64,000 nucleotides of DNA, taken from Hydrangea macrophylla (lineage: Eukaryota > Streptophyta > Magnoliopsida > Cornales > Hydrangeaceae). The notes under the pieces were generated by a model that had not been told where the DNA came from, did not search any database, and worked only from the letters and a program-made list of their open reading frames with translations. Location of the stretch: contig CM066989.1 in the NCBI GenBank assembly GCA_033977485.1, positions 95,995,887 through 96,059,886 on the forward strand. Reading direction: 5' to 3'. The position numbers were made by a program, and so were the translations under genes. This document shows, piece by piece, positions 10,396 through 21,657 of this stretch. The first letter of the stretch is position 1. Every line of letters begins with the position of its first letter.

Positions 10396-10756
10396 TCGTT
10401 TTGACACCAGACGAGGGGAAGACGCTCCAAAACGCAGAAAATAGCAATTTTAGGGTAGTTTTAGGGTTAGATTAGGAGTAGATTAGGTTAGATTCATCTT
10501 TTTCTTCCTCTTTTTCATTATTATGTTGAAGATTATTGAAGATTCAACTTTATTTCAAGTTTATTACAAGTTATAATCAGATTATTCCAGGTTTTACTTT
10601 CTCTTTTCTTTATTTGATTGTTTATGAATTTAGTAGTTATGACTGTTATGTTTTACTGTTCTGTACTAGTTTTATTATGTTTTCGTAGTTTATACGTTGG
10701 GAATATGTGTTGAAACATTGATTCCCAACCTCTTCCATGCAATCTTTAGAAACCTT

Positions 10757-10883
10757 GGGCTCGATCGATCGAAGGTATTTCGATCGATTGAACCAGAGCC
10801 ATAGTCAAGCAATTGAAGACATTTCAATCGATTGAAGGATGACGCTGTCCGATCGATCGAGAGCGCTTCGATCGATCGAACAT
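10757..10883. repeat. TTCGATCGATCGAA palindrome cluster, downstream of TATA
   Basis: At least five copies of CGATCGATCGA or degenerate CAATCGATTGA forms lie within 127 bp, spaced about 15-30 bp. The same motif and spacing recur in the copia F family at 42320-42435. Confidence 0.88.
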
Positions 10884-11523
10884 GTTAATTCCTGAGATGA
10901 TTCTTTTAAGTATTCCATGACTTTCTGTTTTAGAAATCTGTCATCAAATTGTCCCAATAAGCTCAGTTTGTCACAACAGTTTTTAGAACTTAAAGCCTTA
11001 AGGCTATTTTCTTCAATGACTTTTGAAAACCACTTTGAATGCTAACACCGTTTAGAGTGCAAGTATTAACCATTGTTTTAAACTGTCTTCTAAGTATTTT
11101 AAATCAACTGTGATGATGTAGTCCCGGTCATGAAAGGGCTATTGATTCTTTATCTTTAGAAAAATACGGAATGCTGAAAAGGAACGAACTCCATAGAACA
11201 TTAATGAGTATGCATGGTAGATGGTTAGGATCAATGTGGATTCATGTATTTCCAACACCTTTAGTTTATCTGTTTAATTAGTTATGTTTTTCTTTACGCT
11301 TTAGTTTATTATTTAGTTTAATTTAATTAATTAGGATTCGTTAGAACATCCACTCCCAACATTCTTATTTTCTTTTCCTTTTCGTTAGGTTGTAACTTAG
11401 TATATATTTTTCCTATTCCTTCCCTGTGGGATCGACCTGGACTTCCATTATTATATTACTTGCACAATCACCTACACGTGGGTGTTGCACAAGAGTGCAC
11501 AACTATTTAGTCGTGTCACCAAG

Positions 11524-12486
11524 TTCGTGTCGAAGTGTTTGACTTGTCAACAAGTGAAAGCCAAACGTCAGAGACCCTTAGGACTTCTGCAACCCCTACC
11601 TGTTCCAGGTTGGAAATGGGAACATATCACCATGGATTTTGTAGTTGGATTGCCTCGAACACAACACCATGATGGTATTTAGGTAATTGTGGATCGTTTG
11701 ACGAAATCCGCTCATTTCATCGCGTACAACATGGCTTATCTATTAGAGAAGATGAGTAGAATGTACATTCAACAAGTTGTACGAATACACGGAGTACTAG
11801 TGTCTATCATATCAGATCGTTATTCACGGTTTACTTCAAGATTCTGCGAAAGTCTTCAAGAAGCTTTGGGAACTTCATTAAGTTTAAGTACTACTTTTCA
11901 TCCACAGACTGATGGGCAAACTGAACGCACCAATCAAGTTATGGAGGATATGCTCAGGGCATGTATTATAGACTTTGAAAGTTCATGTGAAACACATCTT
12001 CCATTTATCAAATTTGCTTACAACAATAGTTACCATTCAAACTTAGGGATGGCTCCATTCGAAGCATTGTATGGGTGACCGTGTCGATCCCGCTTTGTTG
12101 GGCAGAAATTGGAGATAAGCAAATGTTAGGGCCAGACTTGGTTAGAGAAACCAACGAGAAGATAACAGTGATGAAAGAGATGATGCGTGTTGCACAGAGC
12201 AGATAGAAGGGCTGCGCAAATAAACATAGAAAGGATAAGGAGTTCACTATAGGAAATCATGTAATCTTGAAGGTATCACTGATTCATGGAGTATTACGAT
12301 TTGGTCAGAAGAGAGGTAAGTTGTCACCTCGATTCATTGGACCATTTGAGATACTAGAACACGTTGGGAAAGTAGCCTATCGACTCGCGTTGCCACCAAA
12401 GATGTCTGAAGTACATAGTGTCTTCCATATCAGTATGTTGAGGGAATACAAGGGAGATCCTTCACACGCGATTAACTTCAATAACA
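11524..12486 (+). pseudogene. pol: Integrase core and C-terminal part of gypsy element B
   Basis: Resumes at FVSKCLTCQ (zinc-domain Cys pair) and reaches the catalytic core: [13 protein letters not shown] (first Asp), a TAG at about 11680, VDRLTKSAHFI, SDRYSRF (second Asp), and TDGQTERTNQ (Glu). It is followed by the C-terminal region RFIGPFEILEHVGKVAYRL and VHSVFHISMLREY. A TGA at 12076, a TAG near 12206 and frame changes break it. It stops abruptly at 12486 where LTR-like sequence begins. Any C-terminal chromodomain, the polypurine tract and the first part of the 3' LTR are missing, so a deletion is inferred. Confidence 0.88.
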
Positions 12487-13403
12487 CTATATTATATTAT
12501 TGATACGATTTCATATTGCAGTCACTTCTCACCAACTGCCTTATCCTTATAGAATGATCAAGTCCAATAATTTATAGCGTGCAACTCAACTTGTAGCTCA
12601 CTGATTAAACTTGTATATATACACTTATACCTTACAACATAACACACACATAAATTTACAGACACATAGTTAGTAAACCAAAATTCCTATTACAGTAACT
12701 TTCAAACAACTCTCAATCTCCTTTTGCTCTCTCTCTCTCTCTCTCTCTCTCTTGGCCATATATGTACATACACACACACACATATATACACACATTCAAG
12801 CCTTACTCCCCATTACCTTCTCCCTCTCAATCATACACCTATAATCTGCTGGGAATCAATATATATCACAGCAAAGAAGTATTATCACAGTAGGAAGGCC
12901 ATAGCCATTGTCAAGGATATCTAAGCTTATATTACAGTTTTTTCAGAATTCTTCGGCAAGTAGCACAATCAATCTAGCACATTGTGAGTTTCTTGAACTC
13001 ACTTATAATGTAGTATTTGTCATTATGCACAAGCCAGAGGTATCAAATATAGAGATATGTGTGTATATATATATAGTTTTTAAGCTTCAAAAATGGTGGT
13101 CTCTCAAACCTTAACGAAAATGATTTCTGTAAATTGTATTGTAAATGAAAGATTATAGTCCCAGTAGCTTATGTTTCAAACCTTAGACCTAACAGTTATG
13201 ACGTACAGCGAAGCCGCAGTTTTGGTGACTCTCAGATTGTCATCAATAAGTTAAGCTACGTTAGGATTTGGCATATGAAACTTATATATTCATAATCTAC
13301 GTGGAAAGACGAAGTGAATGGTATATTACACTTACTGTATCGCTTAACTTTGTAAAACTCGTATATAGTTCTGCACCTGTATAGTCCAAAGGTTGAAGAC
13401 GTC

Positions 13404-13513
13404 CAGGACCGGTCGCAAAACATTCCCAGGACCAATACCGACCATGACCGATCCTGCATAACTATCAGGACCGGTCGCGACCATGACCAGTTACAAGACC
13501 ATGACCGGTCCTG
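13404..13513. repeat. GACCGGTC palindrome cluster in 3' LTR of B
   Basis: Three exact GACCGGTC copies (near 13406, 13470 and 13503) are mixed with GACCATGACC half-sites, counterpart of 3711-3835. Confidence 0.75.
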
Positions 13514-13959
13514 CCCTTCTGTGACAGAATGATCTATTTCATTGCATAGCGCATTCACTGCATGTTAATTTCATTCTAAATCATTTCTCCCTTCCATTGA
13601 TTATTTTACTTAAGTCATTAATGTAATTAACGAAATACCCCCTATTTGGATTCAATAAAAATACTTTCAAAATCAATTCCATATATATAAAAAGTCAACT
13701 TTCTCTCTGAAGGCAAAATTACCAATTTTTGCATAGTGTATTATATTGGGGCATTATTTTTACTAGGTTCCCTTCATTTTAAAAATTCTTAAAAATCATA
13801 TTTGATATATGAGGGTCTAGATGAACTATTCGCGGGACTTTTAAACTCTTGAATCGAAAATCTTAATTTTGACTATACTTAGCCCTTTTGGCCTTTATGG
13901 ACTAAGTTGACTTTTATGGACTAAGTTGTTTTTTTTCGTAATAAACATATCTTTTATTA

Positions 13960-14178
13960 GCTCTGATACCTTTTAACAAGAATCAGAATCCGTCGATCTG
14001 AATACCATTTGTAGTAATCAAAATATAAATAGCTCTGATACCATATTAAGGAAAAGTAGAAACAACTCTGATACCTTCTATAAATAAAATGTGAAGAGTA
14101 ATATTTAAGTCATATCGCTCTGATACCTTTATAAGAAAATATGTAAAGAAAGAACAAGTCGTTCATCCGCTCTGATAC
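13960..14178 (+). repeat. Array of GCTCTGATACC (tRNA-iMet 3'-end mimic) in 3' LTR
   Basis: Six units start at 13960, 13995, 14032, 14065, 14117 and 14169. Three are exact GCTCTGATACC and the others differ by one to three bases. Each is followed by AT-rich TTTATAA-like sequence. It matches the array at 4301-4519, so it predates insertion of the element. Confidence 0.88.
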
Positions 14179-14945
14179 TTTTATATAAATAAGAAAGAGA
14201 ATAAGTTACACATTTGCATAGTCGAGCTGGCATGTTTAAAATAGGTCGTGTGGGTTAACATGCATGGTGGGTGATGGTAAGATTTGAAAATTCAAGAGAG
14301 GATGTCTTGGTTGTGGTAGCCTTAATTCTCCTAGGCTGCTCTAGATATGGCAGGTTAATTAGGAAGGATTGAGCCTACGCCGCTCTAGATACGGTGGGCC
14401 AGTTAGAGTTTTATGATAGCCTTAATTATTCCAGGCCGCTTTAGATACGGTAGATTAATTAGAGTATTTCACAGATTATTGTAACCTTGAATGTCTAGGT
14501 ACATCTAGACCGCTCTAAATACGGCAGACATATCGACAGACCTTCTAAACTAACGGCATTCTGCCGGATGGTTCTAGGTGAACCGAATGAGTCAAGGGAT
14601 TGTTATCGAGATAAAAGAGTCAGCGAGATGAGATGGCTTCATTGTTCATGCACAGTCTTAAATGTTCATTATTTAAACTCTTTGTTTGTTATACGATGAC
14701 TGGAATAATGGATTAATTGTACTCTAAGGTACTGAATATTGATAATAACTATTAATGTACTTTTATATACATTGCTTGTATATTCATTATACTCATTCCG
14801 CTTTCATTAGCTGATGACTTTATTTTGTCCTCGACACCCAAAATGTATATAGAACACCACTTTTGGAAAAAAAAAATCATCAAAATAAACTTTTGAGAAG
14901 AAAAAGAAGAAAAGAAAAGATCTAGAAGAAGAAATTTAACAAAAC

Positions 14946-15262
14946 GCGGCACACGGCAGTTTGTGCGACACTCAATAAGTGTCGTGCGGCACTCCCAGAG
15001 TGCCATTGCAACATTCATTGAATGCCGTCGACATTTTCTGACTACCATTCACTTTAAAAGTCCGTATTTTATGGTACAATACGTATATGTATGCAAATAA
15101 AACAAAAAAATTGATAAAGTAAGGTTGAGAATAACACGATAGTCAATATTTTGGCCCGACTCTCATTAAGTGCCACACGACATTCATTAAATGCTGCGGC
15201 GACTATCATAGAGTGCCATTCTGGCTTTCTCTGAGTGCCGCAGAAAGTTTTCTAACTACCAT
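14946..15262. repeat. GGCACTC/GAGTGCC inverted-repeat clusters
   Basis: Contains the perfect inverted repeat GGCACTCCCAGAGTGCC (14988-15004), CATTCATTGAATG (15012-15024) and several AGTGCCG / CGGCACT copies in two groups upstream of the TATA box. The 3' LTR keeps them at about 26972-27055 and 27183-27312. Confidence 0.7.
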
Positions 15263-15370
15263 TTGCTTTAACAGTTTGCTTTTTCAGGAAGTACACATTA
15301 TACCACCAAATGTTATCTTCACAGCTGGTTTTTTACTCTGAATTTACTGAAATTACCTAGGCATCTTGTC

Positions 15371-15378
15371 TATAAAAG
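15371..15378 (+). promoter_or_regulatory. Putative TATA box, Ogre-like 5' LTR
   Basis: TATAAAAG preceded by CTTGTC, identical in the 3' LTR at 27419-27426. Confidence 0.6.
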
Positions 15379-17548
15379 AAGAGAGATCTTCATTGGAAAA
15401 GGGGGACTAGAAGAGGAAGAATTTTGGGGGACTAGAACTACACATTTTTGGGAGAGGGGAATTTCAAGGAGAAAACAAAAAGAATTTTGGAAAAAGAGAG
15501 TTTTTGAGAGTTTGAAGAAGAGCTTGGAAGATCTTCAAAATATAGAAGTTTGACGATAGTTTGGAGGTGATCCTCTAATCTTAAGTTGTGTTTTCTTTCT
15601 TTTAAACTTTTAATCTTCAAATCATTTAGTTCTTCTTGATTAAGTCTTTTAATGTCTTGTTAGTAAACTTGGAAGTCTTAGCTACTTAGTTCTTTTATTC
15701 TTATTTTTTTTGTTTGTACTTCTCTCTTGAGATTCTTGGAGGTCCTCCATACCTCACTTGAATTTCATGAGCTTGATCTCTTAATCTTATGTAATCGTAT
15801 GCTTCACATGGGAGCCAAAGTTGATCATCTTTTATGAAAGAACAAGTAGATGAATCCAAACCCTCACCATGGTCTGGGTTCTCTAACTTGGAGTTTTCAT
15901 GGAATCTCCTTTATATTCCTTGAAAACTCATGAGAATTAGTCATGTTTTGGCCTCCAATGACCCTCAATGGAAAGGAGGGTTAGGTTTAGGATGAGCAAT
16001 ATCCATAGCTTGATGGATAGATGCAACAAAAAGATGATAAGTTCAATAGTGGTGCAGTGAATTTATGATCCTGCTTTGATCAAGGATTTTTAATTAAATA
16101 TTGGACCGTTGGAATTGAATGAGACCACTTGGAATGTGTTCATAACATAAAGTTCTACCACTGTAATTTTTATTTTAGTGAGATCTTGGGGTTAACATAG
16201 TTTGATCATGAGTTTTGTGAAACAATCATATTCTGTCCAGAATTTCAGAACAGCAAGTCAGTTTCAAAATAAGTAAATCAGAACCTTAATCAAACACTTT
16301 TTACCCGAAATAATTTTTATATGAAGTTTGATGTGTTAATAAGATCCCCTAAAAAGATCAAAGTGATTATGATGTTGTTACTATTTTTAAAAAATCGTAC
16401 AAAATCTCTGGACAGAGATTTGCGAATTTCTAAGTGACGTTTGGTTTTTACCTTTTTCCCAGAGATTGGACAGTTGACCTTTGCTTTTTCTTTTTTGGGT
16501 TAGAAACTAGACTCATAGAGGCACCTTGTGTCCGAAAATCATCAAGATCAAACCATGGGAATCATGCCTTTTCTTTTCTTGAAGTTCTTATCTGCTCTCA
16601 GTAATTTTCATAATTCTGTCACAATTTTGACCAATCTTGTAAATAATGGTCCAAATGACTTTTCTATGACCTAGGTCTCAAACCATGTTTTAATAATAAT
16701 CACGTTTTCTTAAATTCAGAGGTTAAAGGATCCAAATCAATGAATGACTTCATAACTTACTCTTGTTCATATTCATGTATTCGTGTACACTAATCTATGT
16801 AGATTGATACTTATACTTAGAATTCTTGGTATGTCATTTCTTCTACTTGATAGAATTAAGTTAGACATTTAGAGATGGTCATTTGATATTGTATATCCTT
16901 TCTAAAGCATGTGGACTAACCCTTGTTTTGTAGCACCGATGAGGTATGATCTCTTGACTCTTCTCTAGCTTAATTATTTCTTAATTTTATTGATTTTTCG
17001 ACCTCATGTGTGACACCTTAGAATTAAGACTTTCCTTATGTGTATATATGTGATTAGAGACCCTTTTATTAGGATTTATTCCTTTATATGCATTACACAT
17101 TTAAACATTCGCGGCTGGATCGTGGGTAAGTTTCCTAGTTCCCTAAATGCACATCATACTGCTTGGTAATTGAAAAATGTGGTTTTGAGTGATATTTTAT
17201 CATTTGCAATCTTACACCCCTTGGACATGCTTTTGTAATGTATATATATATATATATGTATTAGGGCATGCTTAGATTAATGAATTCGATTAAAAGGATG
17301 TTGAGTAGAGACCTATTGCGAGATAAGATGAGAGGGGGTGTTTTAGTCCGCCGGGCTCCTCCACCTCTCATTCCGTAATCCCTGGACCTAGTTAACCTCT
17401 GGTTTCTAAAAGATCGGTTTGCTATTAAATGGTTTCTTAATTTCCTTTTAAAAATTAAGTGGCGACTCGTTTTTGCATTTGAATTTGAATTAAAAAAATG
17501 TTTTAAATGAAAAAACTGTGGGTAAGGAAAATTGCGATATCCACAATC

Positions 17549-17600
17549 TGGCAACTCTCCTGGGGATCGAACCCAGAATCTCTGGTTTCACAGACCAGAA
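17549..17600 (+). other. Extended primer-binding site, complementary to a tRNA-Arg-like 3' half
   Basis: Starts TGGCAACTCTCC three bases after the LTR end. Read on the minus strand, 17549-17598 gives a well-formed tRNA 3' half. It has an anticodon stem (CTGGT/ACCAG) with a 7-nt loop, a 5-nt variable loop, a T arm with 5-bp stem (CTGGG/CCCAG) and loop TTCGATC, a 7-nt acceptor strand, and a final GCCA. From memory this resembles plant tRNA-Arg, the usual primer of Ogre/Tat elements. The acceptor has changes and no D arm or 5' half is present, so this is not a tRNA gene. Confidence 0.8.
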
Positions 17601-18993
17601 ATTTGATTTTGGGTTCACTCGAGGATTAGACTTGAAAGCATCCTTGTGATCAAATTAATTAATTTTTGTGTGCCCATTGCATTGCACTTGCATGTCTAGC
17701 CAGTCGATTGCATGGAACTATGACCTTGGAGGCTCGGGCAACCCGGTCGGTCAAGCCATCATGGGACTGTGTGATCACCCTTGATCTCGTACCATGTATT
17801 GGTATATGAAGCATCCTATCGGATTTGTGTCAAGGGTCCCTTGTTTGACCAAAACTCAGCCTTTGCATAATAGTTTTTACAGAACCTTTCATAGGGAATC
17901 AATTCTTGATTAGGATTATGTGCTAGGAAGTTTTGTATACCCGGAAGGGATTACTTGAGATGATGACGACTCTTGCTTGATGAAAAATGTGTAACCTCTT
18001 AATCACTTTTGAGCAATTCCTTCTTATGTCCCACGACGTTTGGAGGACATGCTTAACCTTAATTGTAAGGTTACACTTCTTATATCTTGTCTAGCTAAGC
18101 ATCATTGACCTTGTATATATCCAAATTCATGAAAAGTACGATGATAATCCGATCATGTGATCCTTTTACCCAAAGAATTTTTAAATCCATCTTTGAAAGC
18201 AAACATATTTTTTGCTATCTTTACTCTAAAGTTTCAATCGCTCTTTTGAAAAATCTTCGAAACTTTGAAAATCGTTTTTTTGATTAACATTCCAAGTCAA
18301 TCTTTGTTAAAGTATATTTTCATATGATCATCTTCTAAGAAAAAAATCCAAAAATTTTGGGAATTGTTTTTGGAAGAAATGCTCTTCAAATGAGTTTCAA
18401 AGCAAAATTTCAACCCAATCATCTTTATTGAGAAATATTTTCACATCCTCATTTTTAAATAAAAGATTCAAAATCCTTGAGAATTATTTTTGAAAGATCT
18501 CATCATTTAAAGAAATGCTTTTCAAATATATTTCGAAAAATTTTGAATACCCGACCTTTGAAAAGGGTAGTGAGGATTACAATGAGAGGAGAAATTAACG
18601 CACTTGAAATGGATGAGGATTTTATGTGCCTATGTGTCTTATGTGCTAGGACTAGAATTTTGCTTTCTTTTGCATATAGAATAGGCACACACACACTTGC
18701 ATTTCATCCACGTGTCATGTGTGCGGTGCATGCAGTTGGCCGCACCAAATCATCAAAGCATGTACATTTTTGCACTCTCATCATATCGGTCAATACTATC
18801 CTATGCATGTAGAATACAAATTCACAACATCCTCTTCCCAATTAAGATTAAAGTCCCTAAAAAATCCCCTACTGTTCGATTCTGCATGCGGACCTTTTTC
18901 CTATCTATTTTGTAGAAAGAGTGGAACAACCCGATCCCCTAGTAAGGATACTTCTAATCTTCTTAGGTTCATCTTTCTTGATTAGAGAAGAAT
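17601..18993 (+). other. Leader of the Ogre-like element, no gene seen
   Basis: About 1.4 kb between the extended PBS and gag. Short open frames here, for example near 18477-18985, overlap each other in several frames and show no recognised motif. Confidence 0.6.
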
Positions 18994-20003
18994 ATGGACC
19001 ATCATGTTAAGACTGATCCACCAACGGCCTTGAGAGCTTTGGAGGAGAAAGTGAGCAAACTATAGGCCGCTGTCAAGCAACAAGATTCGAAGGTAAAGCA
19101 ATTGGAGAGGGTCATGCTTGAGTTCATTCAATTATTAAAAGATCAAATGAGCCATAATGAGAAAAAGATGGATCAGCTAGAGAAGAGAATAATGAATCGC
19201 TTAAAGAAGCACCAACAATCATGTCCAGACCGACCTGTGCAGCAAGGCCCATGTCCAAATTCAGCCATGTACCCAAGCCCAATCTATAACCAGAGCTCAT
19301 ATCTAGTCAATCACCTGGCCAATCTCCAAAACCTATTTCCAATCTCAAGCTCATACCCAATCCCCTCGAACCCAAAAGTCAACTTAAACTCAAAGTCAAA
19401 TCAAAAATCAAACCAAACCCGCGAACCAAGAATCTTCACCAGCCTCGGCAAACCCTTATCCATAGCCCTTGGTCACCTCATAAAAAAAGTCACCTCAAAC
19501 CCCTGGACCTAAGGCCACCACCAAGTTCCAAACCCCGTAACTATAATTCCTCATTGTACTGTGGTTACCATCAGACCCATGGCCACAAGACCAATTCGTG
19601 CACAAGATTTTGCCATGAAATCCAAGATCTCATTGATCAGAAAATTATCACTCCTTCACTGAATCCGCCGAGTGACCTTTGGCACAATGACTTGAAGGCT
19701 TTTTGCTCTCTAACCTCTCAATCCCAGCCATCGCTGAGCACCCTCAAGGGATTTGCTGCTTCCATGGGTGCGCAACAACCAATTGGCCCTGGCCCAATCA
19801 AAAAATTTAGAACGGGCATTGAGAACACGCAGTATGAGTCAGACGAATACTGTCCCGCTGAAAATTGGGCCATGGACATGGATGATATTTTACACAGGTT
19901 ATTGGGGAAAGGCGAACTAGAAGGTCCAAATGATGATGGTGAAGTGATAGTGTTTGGAAATACTGCTGCCAAATCAAATGTCACGTCAATAGAAGTCAAA
20001 TGA
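18994..20003 (+). pseudogene. gag: Degenerate Gag of the non-autonomous Ogre/Tat-like element
   Basis: The frame opens at ATG 18994 (MDHHVKTDPP) and has a TAG at 19063. It continues with a Lys/Glu-rich, probably coiled-coil stretch (about 19080-19220) and then a Pro/Ser/Asn-rich linker, ending at a stop near 19510. After a frameshift the second part holds a His-rich knuckle, CGYHQTHGHKTNSC (about 19560-19601). It is followed by IQDLIDQ and an acidic tail to 20003. The knuckle plus LID context is typical of Tat/Ogre/Athila Gag. The usual large capsid domain is not evident, and no protease, RT or integrase follows before the 3' LTR. Confidence 0.7.
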
Positions 20004-21330
20004 TGATAGTGTCTAGTATGGTCCATGATTGAGTCACGTCAATAGAAGTCAAATGTCAAGTCCAATCGAGTCCTCGAGTCAATCTATTATCATTTTCATT
20101 TTCAAGTCTTATTGAGTCAATGATGTAATCCTCATCCTATTCTAGTTGAATAAAATCTCATTTTGCTTGATTCAGTGTGTTAAGTTGTGAATGAATGGAT
20201 CATTAAAAAAGGTGGGGTCACTTTTTCAAGCGATCATGAAAAATACTTCGTTAATAAATATTTGCATTGAAAATGATCCCCAAGTGATCTAAGCAAATTT
20301 TGTGCCAAATCCAAGGAGGAGTAGAGAATTGATTAGCTTTACTTTTAGAATTTAAAGATGGTCTTGCTCAATCTTGAAAAGATGAACTTGGAACTTGAAG
20401 CTTGCTCACCATCCCCTTTTCTTAAATACCAAGCCTAACAAATAAGCCTAACCAGTCCAAAGCCGTGACTTGATCCTTGATGGTAGCCAAATGTTTTAAA
20501 TGAATTCTTCTTCCCAAAAAAAGAGAGAAAAGATAGAGCTTACTAGGATGAAAACCCAAAAGGGCGCCTAGAAAAAAGTGAGAGCACAAAAAGGAGAAAA
20601 TAAAAAGAGAGAAGAAAAAGAAGAAGATGAATGAGCTCGCTAGGATGAAAACCCGAAAGAGCACCTAGGCAAAAGATAGAGCAAAAAAGGAATAAGATGC
20701 GTGTTGACTTCAAAACCTGAATCCTAACCAGTCAAGATCATGGAGAGAGTAAGAGATAGTGAGGCAGAGAAAAGAAAGGAAATAGAAAGAAAAGGCAGAG
20801 AATAAACAAGATTGAGAATTCTTGGGCGCTTCAAAGTACATCATTGGCACATGAATTATCCCAAGGCTTTGAGTTGTTTTAAACAAAGAAAATAAATTAG
20901 AAATGAAAGAGAGAGATTTGAAAGTATCAATTAATATCAAAATTTGTGAGAGGCTCAATGGCTAAGTGGTAAAACAATGCAAAGATATCTTTGGGAAAAA
21001 TGAAGAGTGATTTAGAGGGCTGATATTGCTTTGTGAGCATGATAGAGTATGATTAAAACATGATGTGTTATGAGAATTGTAAAGATAGACTGGCTAGTGA
21101 AAAGGTGAAAAGAATCAACCGCCACAGACAAAAAGAAAAGAAAAGAATAAAAAAAAGAAAAGAAAAGAAAAGAATAAAACAAAAGGGAAAATTAGTTCAT
21201 GTTCTCATCATCTTGTTCGAAGGCTACCACAAGCGACCCATTTCAGAAAGAGCATTCATTAAACCCAAATGAAAACATGGCTCGAAAAGCCCACCAATTC
21301 TTAAAACCTTATTCCTTCAAGACCTCCAGA
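20004..21330 (+). other. Non-coding spacer of the Ogre-like element
   Basis: A/G-rich sequence with two related blocks, near 20537 and 20635, sharing CTAGGATGAAAACCC and a GCGCCTAG-like tail. That phrase is often seen in the 3' untranslated part of Tat/Ogre elements. No supported gene was seen; open frames on both strands are compositional. Confidence 0.6.
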
Positions 21331-21336
21331 ATACTT

Positions 21337-21605
21337 GAACTACGTTTGACCTGATTCCCGCTAGGGGATACGTAGGCAACCTGCTTGGTTCGGTCATCAC
21401 CCTATAATCTTATGCTATCTTTCTTTTAGGCCTTGGCCGAACTACTTTGGACCTGATTCCCACTAGGGGATACGTAGGCAACCTACTTGGTTCGGTCATC
21501 ACCCCATAATCTAATGCTATCTTTTAGGCCTTGGCTAAACTACTTTGAACCTGATTCTCACTTGGGATAAGTAGGCGAACCTCCCAAGGTTCTCGATCCA
21601 TAAAC
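21337..21605 (+). repeat. Three tandem ~100-bp repeats with GGATACGTAGGCA
   Basis: Units begin near 21337, 21439 and 21537. Each has GAACTAC, then CCTGATTCCCGCTAGGGGATACGTAGGCAACCT with variations. A related single copy (TGAAGGGATACGTAGGCAG) lies at about 26507-26530 before the 3' LTR. Confidence 0.8.
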
Positions 21606-21657
21606 ATTCCTAAACCAAATGCATCACCCTTTGCACCTTTGGGTTCCTTCCTTCAGA

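Larger units (their letters stand above)
9870..11523 (+). mobile_element. Athila/Tat-like solo LTR with TSD CCAAG
   Basis: The insert 9875-11518 starts TGGTTCGAGG and ends TAGTCGTGTCA. It is flanked by CCAAG at 9870-9874 and 11519-11523, and removing it joins the two integrase pieces. The tail has the phrase CCCTGTGGGATCGACCTGG near 11424, common in Athila/Tat LTRs. No gag, pol or PBS is present, so I call it a solo LTR. It has a TATATATAAG box at 10386 and palindromic CGATCGATCG arrays on both sides of it. The lineage assignment is from memory of terminal motifs and is less sure than the insertion itself. Confidence 0.85.
12487..14845 (+). mobile_element. Ty3/gypsy element B, 3' LTR, first segment
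   Basis: Collinear with 479-1070 plus 3417-5185 and uninterrupted at the site where solo LTR S1 sits in the 5' copy. It has a TATATATA box at 12614, a CT/AC microsatellite at 12727, a GACCGGTC cluster at 13404-13513, the GCTCTGATACC array at 13960-14178 and the GGCCGCTCTAGATACGG repeats near 14330-14530. It breaks at 14845 in the conserved hairpin, where an Ogre-like element begins. About 195 bp of LTR (matching 5186-5380) is missing before it resumes at 29597. Confidence 0.9.
14846..17545 (+). mobile_element. Non-autonomous Ogre/Tat-like element, 5' LTR (5'-truncated)
   Basis: Highly similar to 26878-29596 and ends GATATCCACA like the 3' LTR. The 3' LTR starts at 26705 with TGGACACCCC, so this copy lacks about the first 170 bp and also its 5' TSD. 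The flanking LTR of B lost about 195 bp at the same junction, so a post-insertion deletion is likely. It has a TATAAAAG box at 15371 and GTGCCG/GGCACT inverted-repeat clusters at about 14946-15035 and 15165-15262. No coding sequence was found. Confidence 0.88.

Noticed and set aside
9904..10404. Plus-strand 148-codon frame at 9958-10404
   Set aside because: It lies within the Athila/Tat-like solo LTR and shows no domain. Part of it translates the palindrome array.
17549..17600. Possible tRNA gene on the minus strand
   Set aside because: Only the 3' half is present, with no D arm or 5' acceptor strand. It lies exactly at a PBS position after an LTR and begins with TGG.
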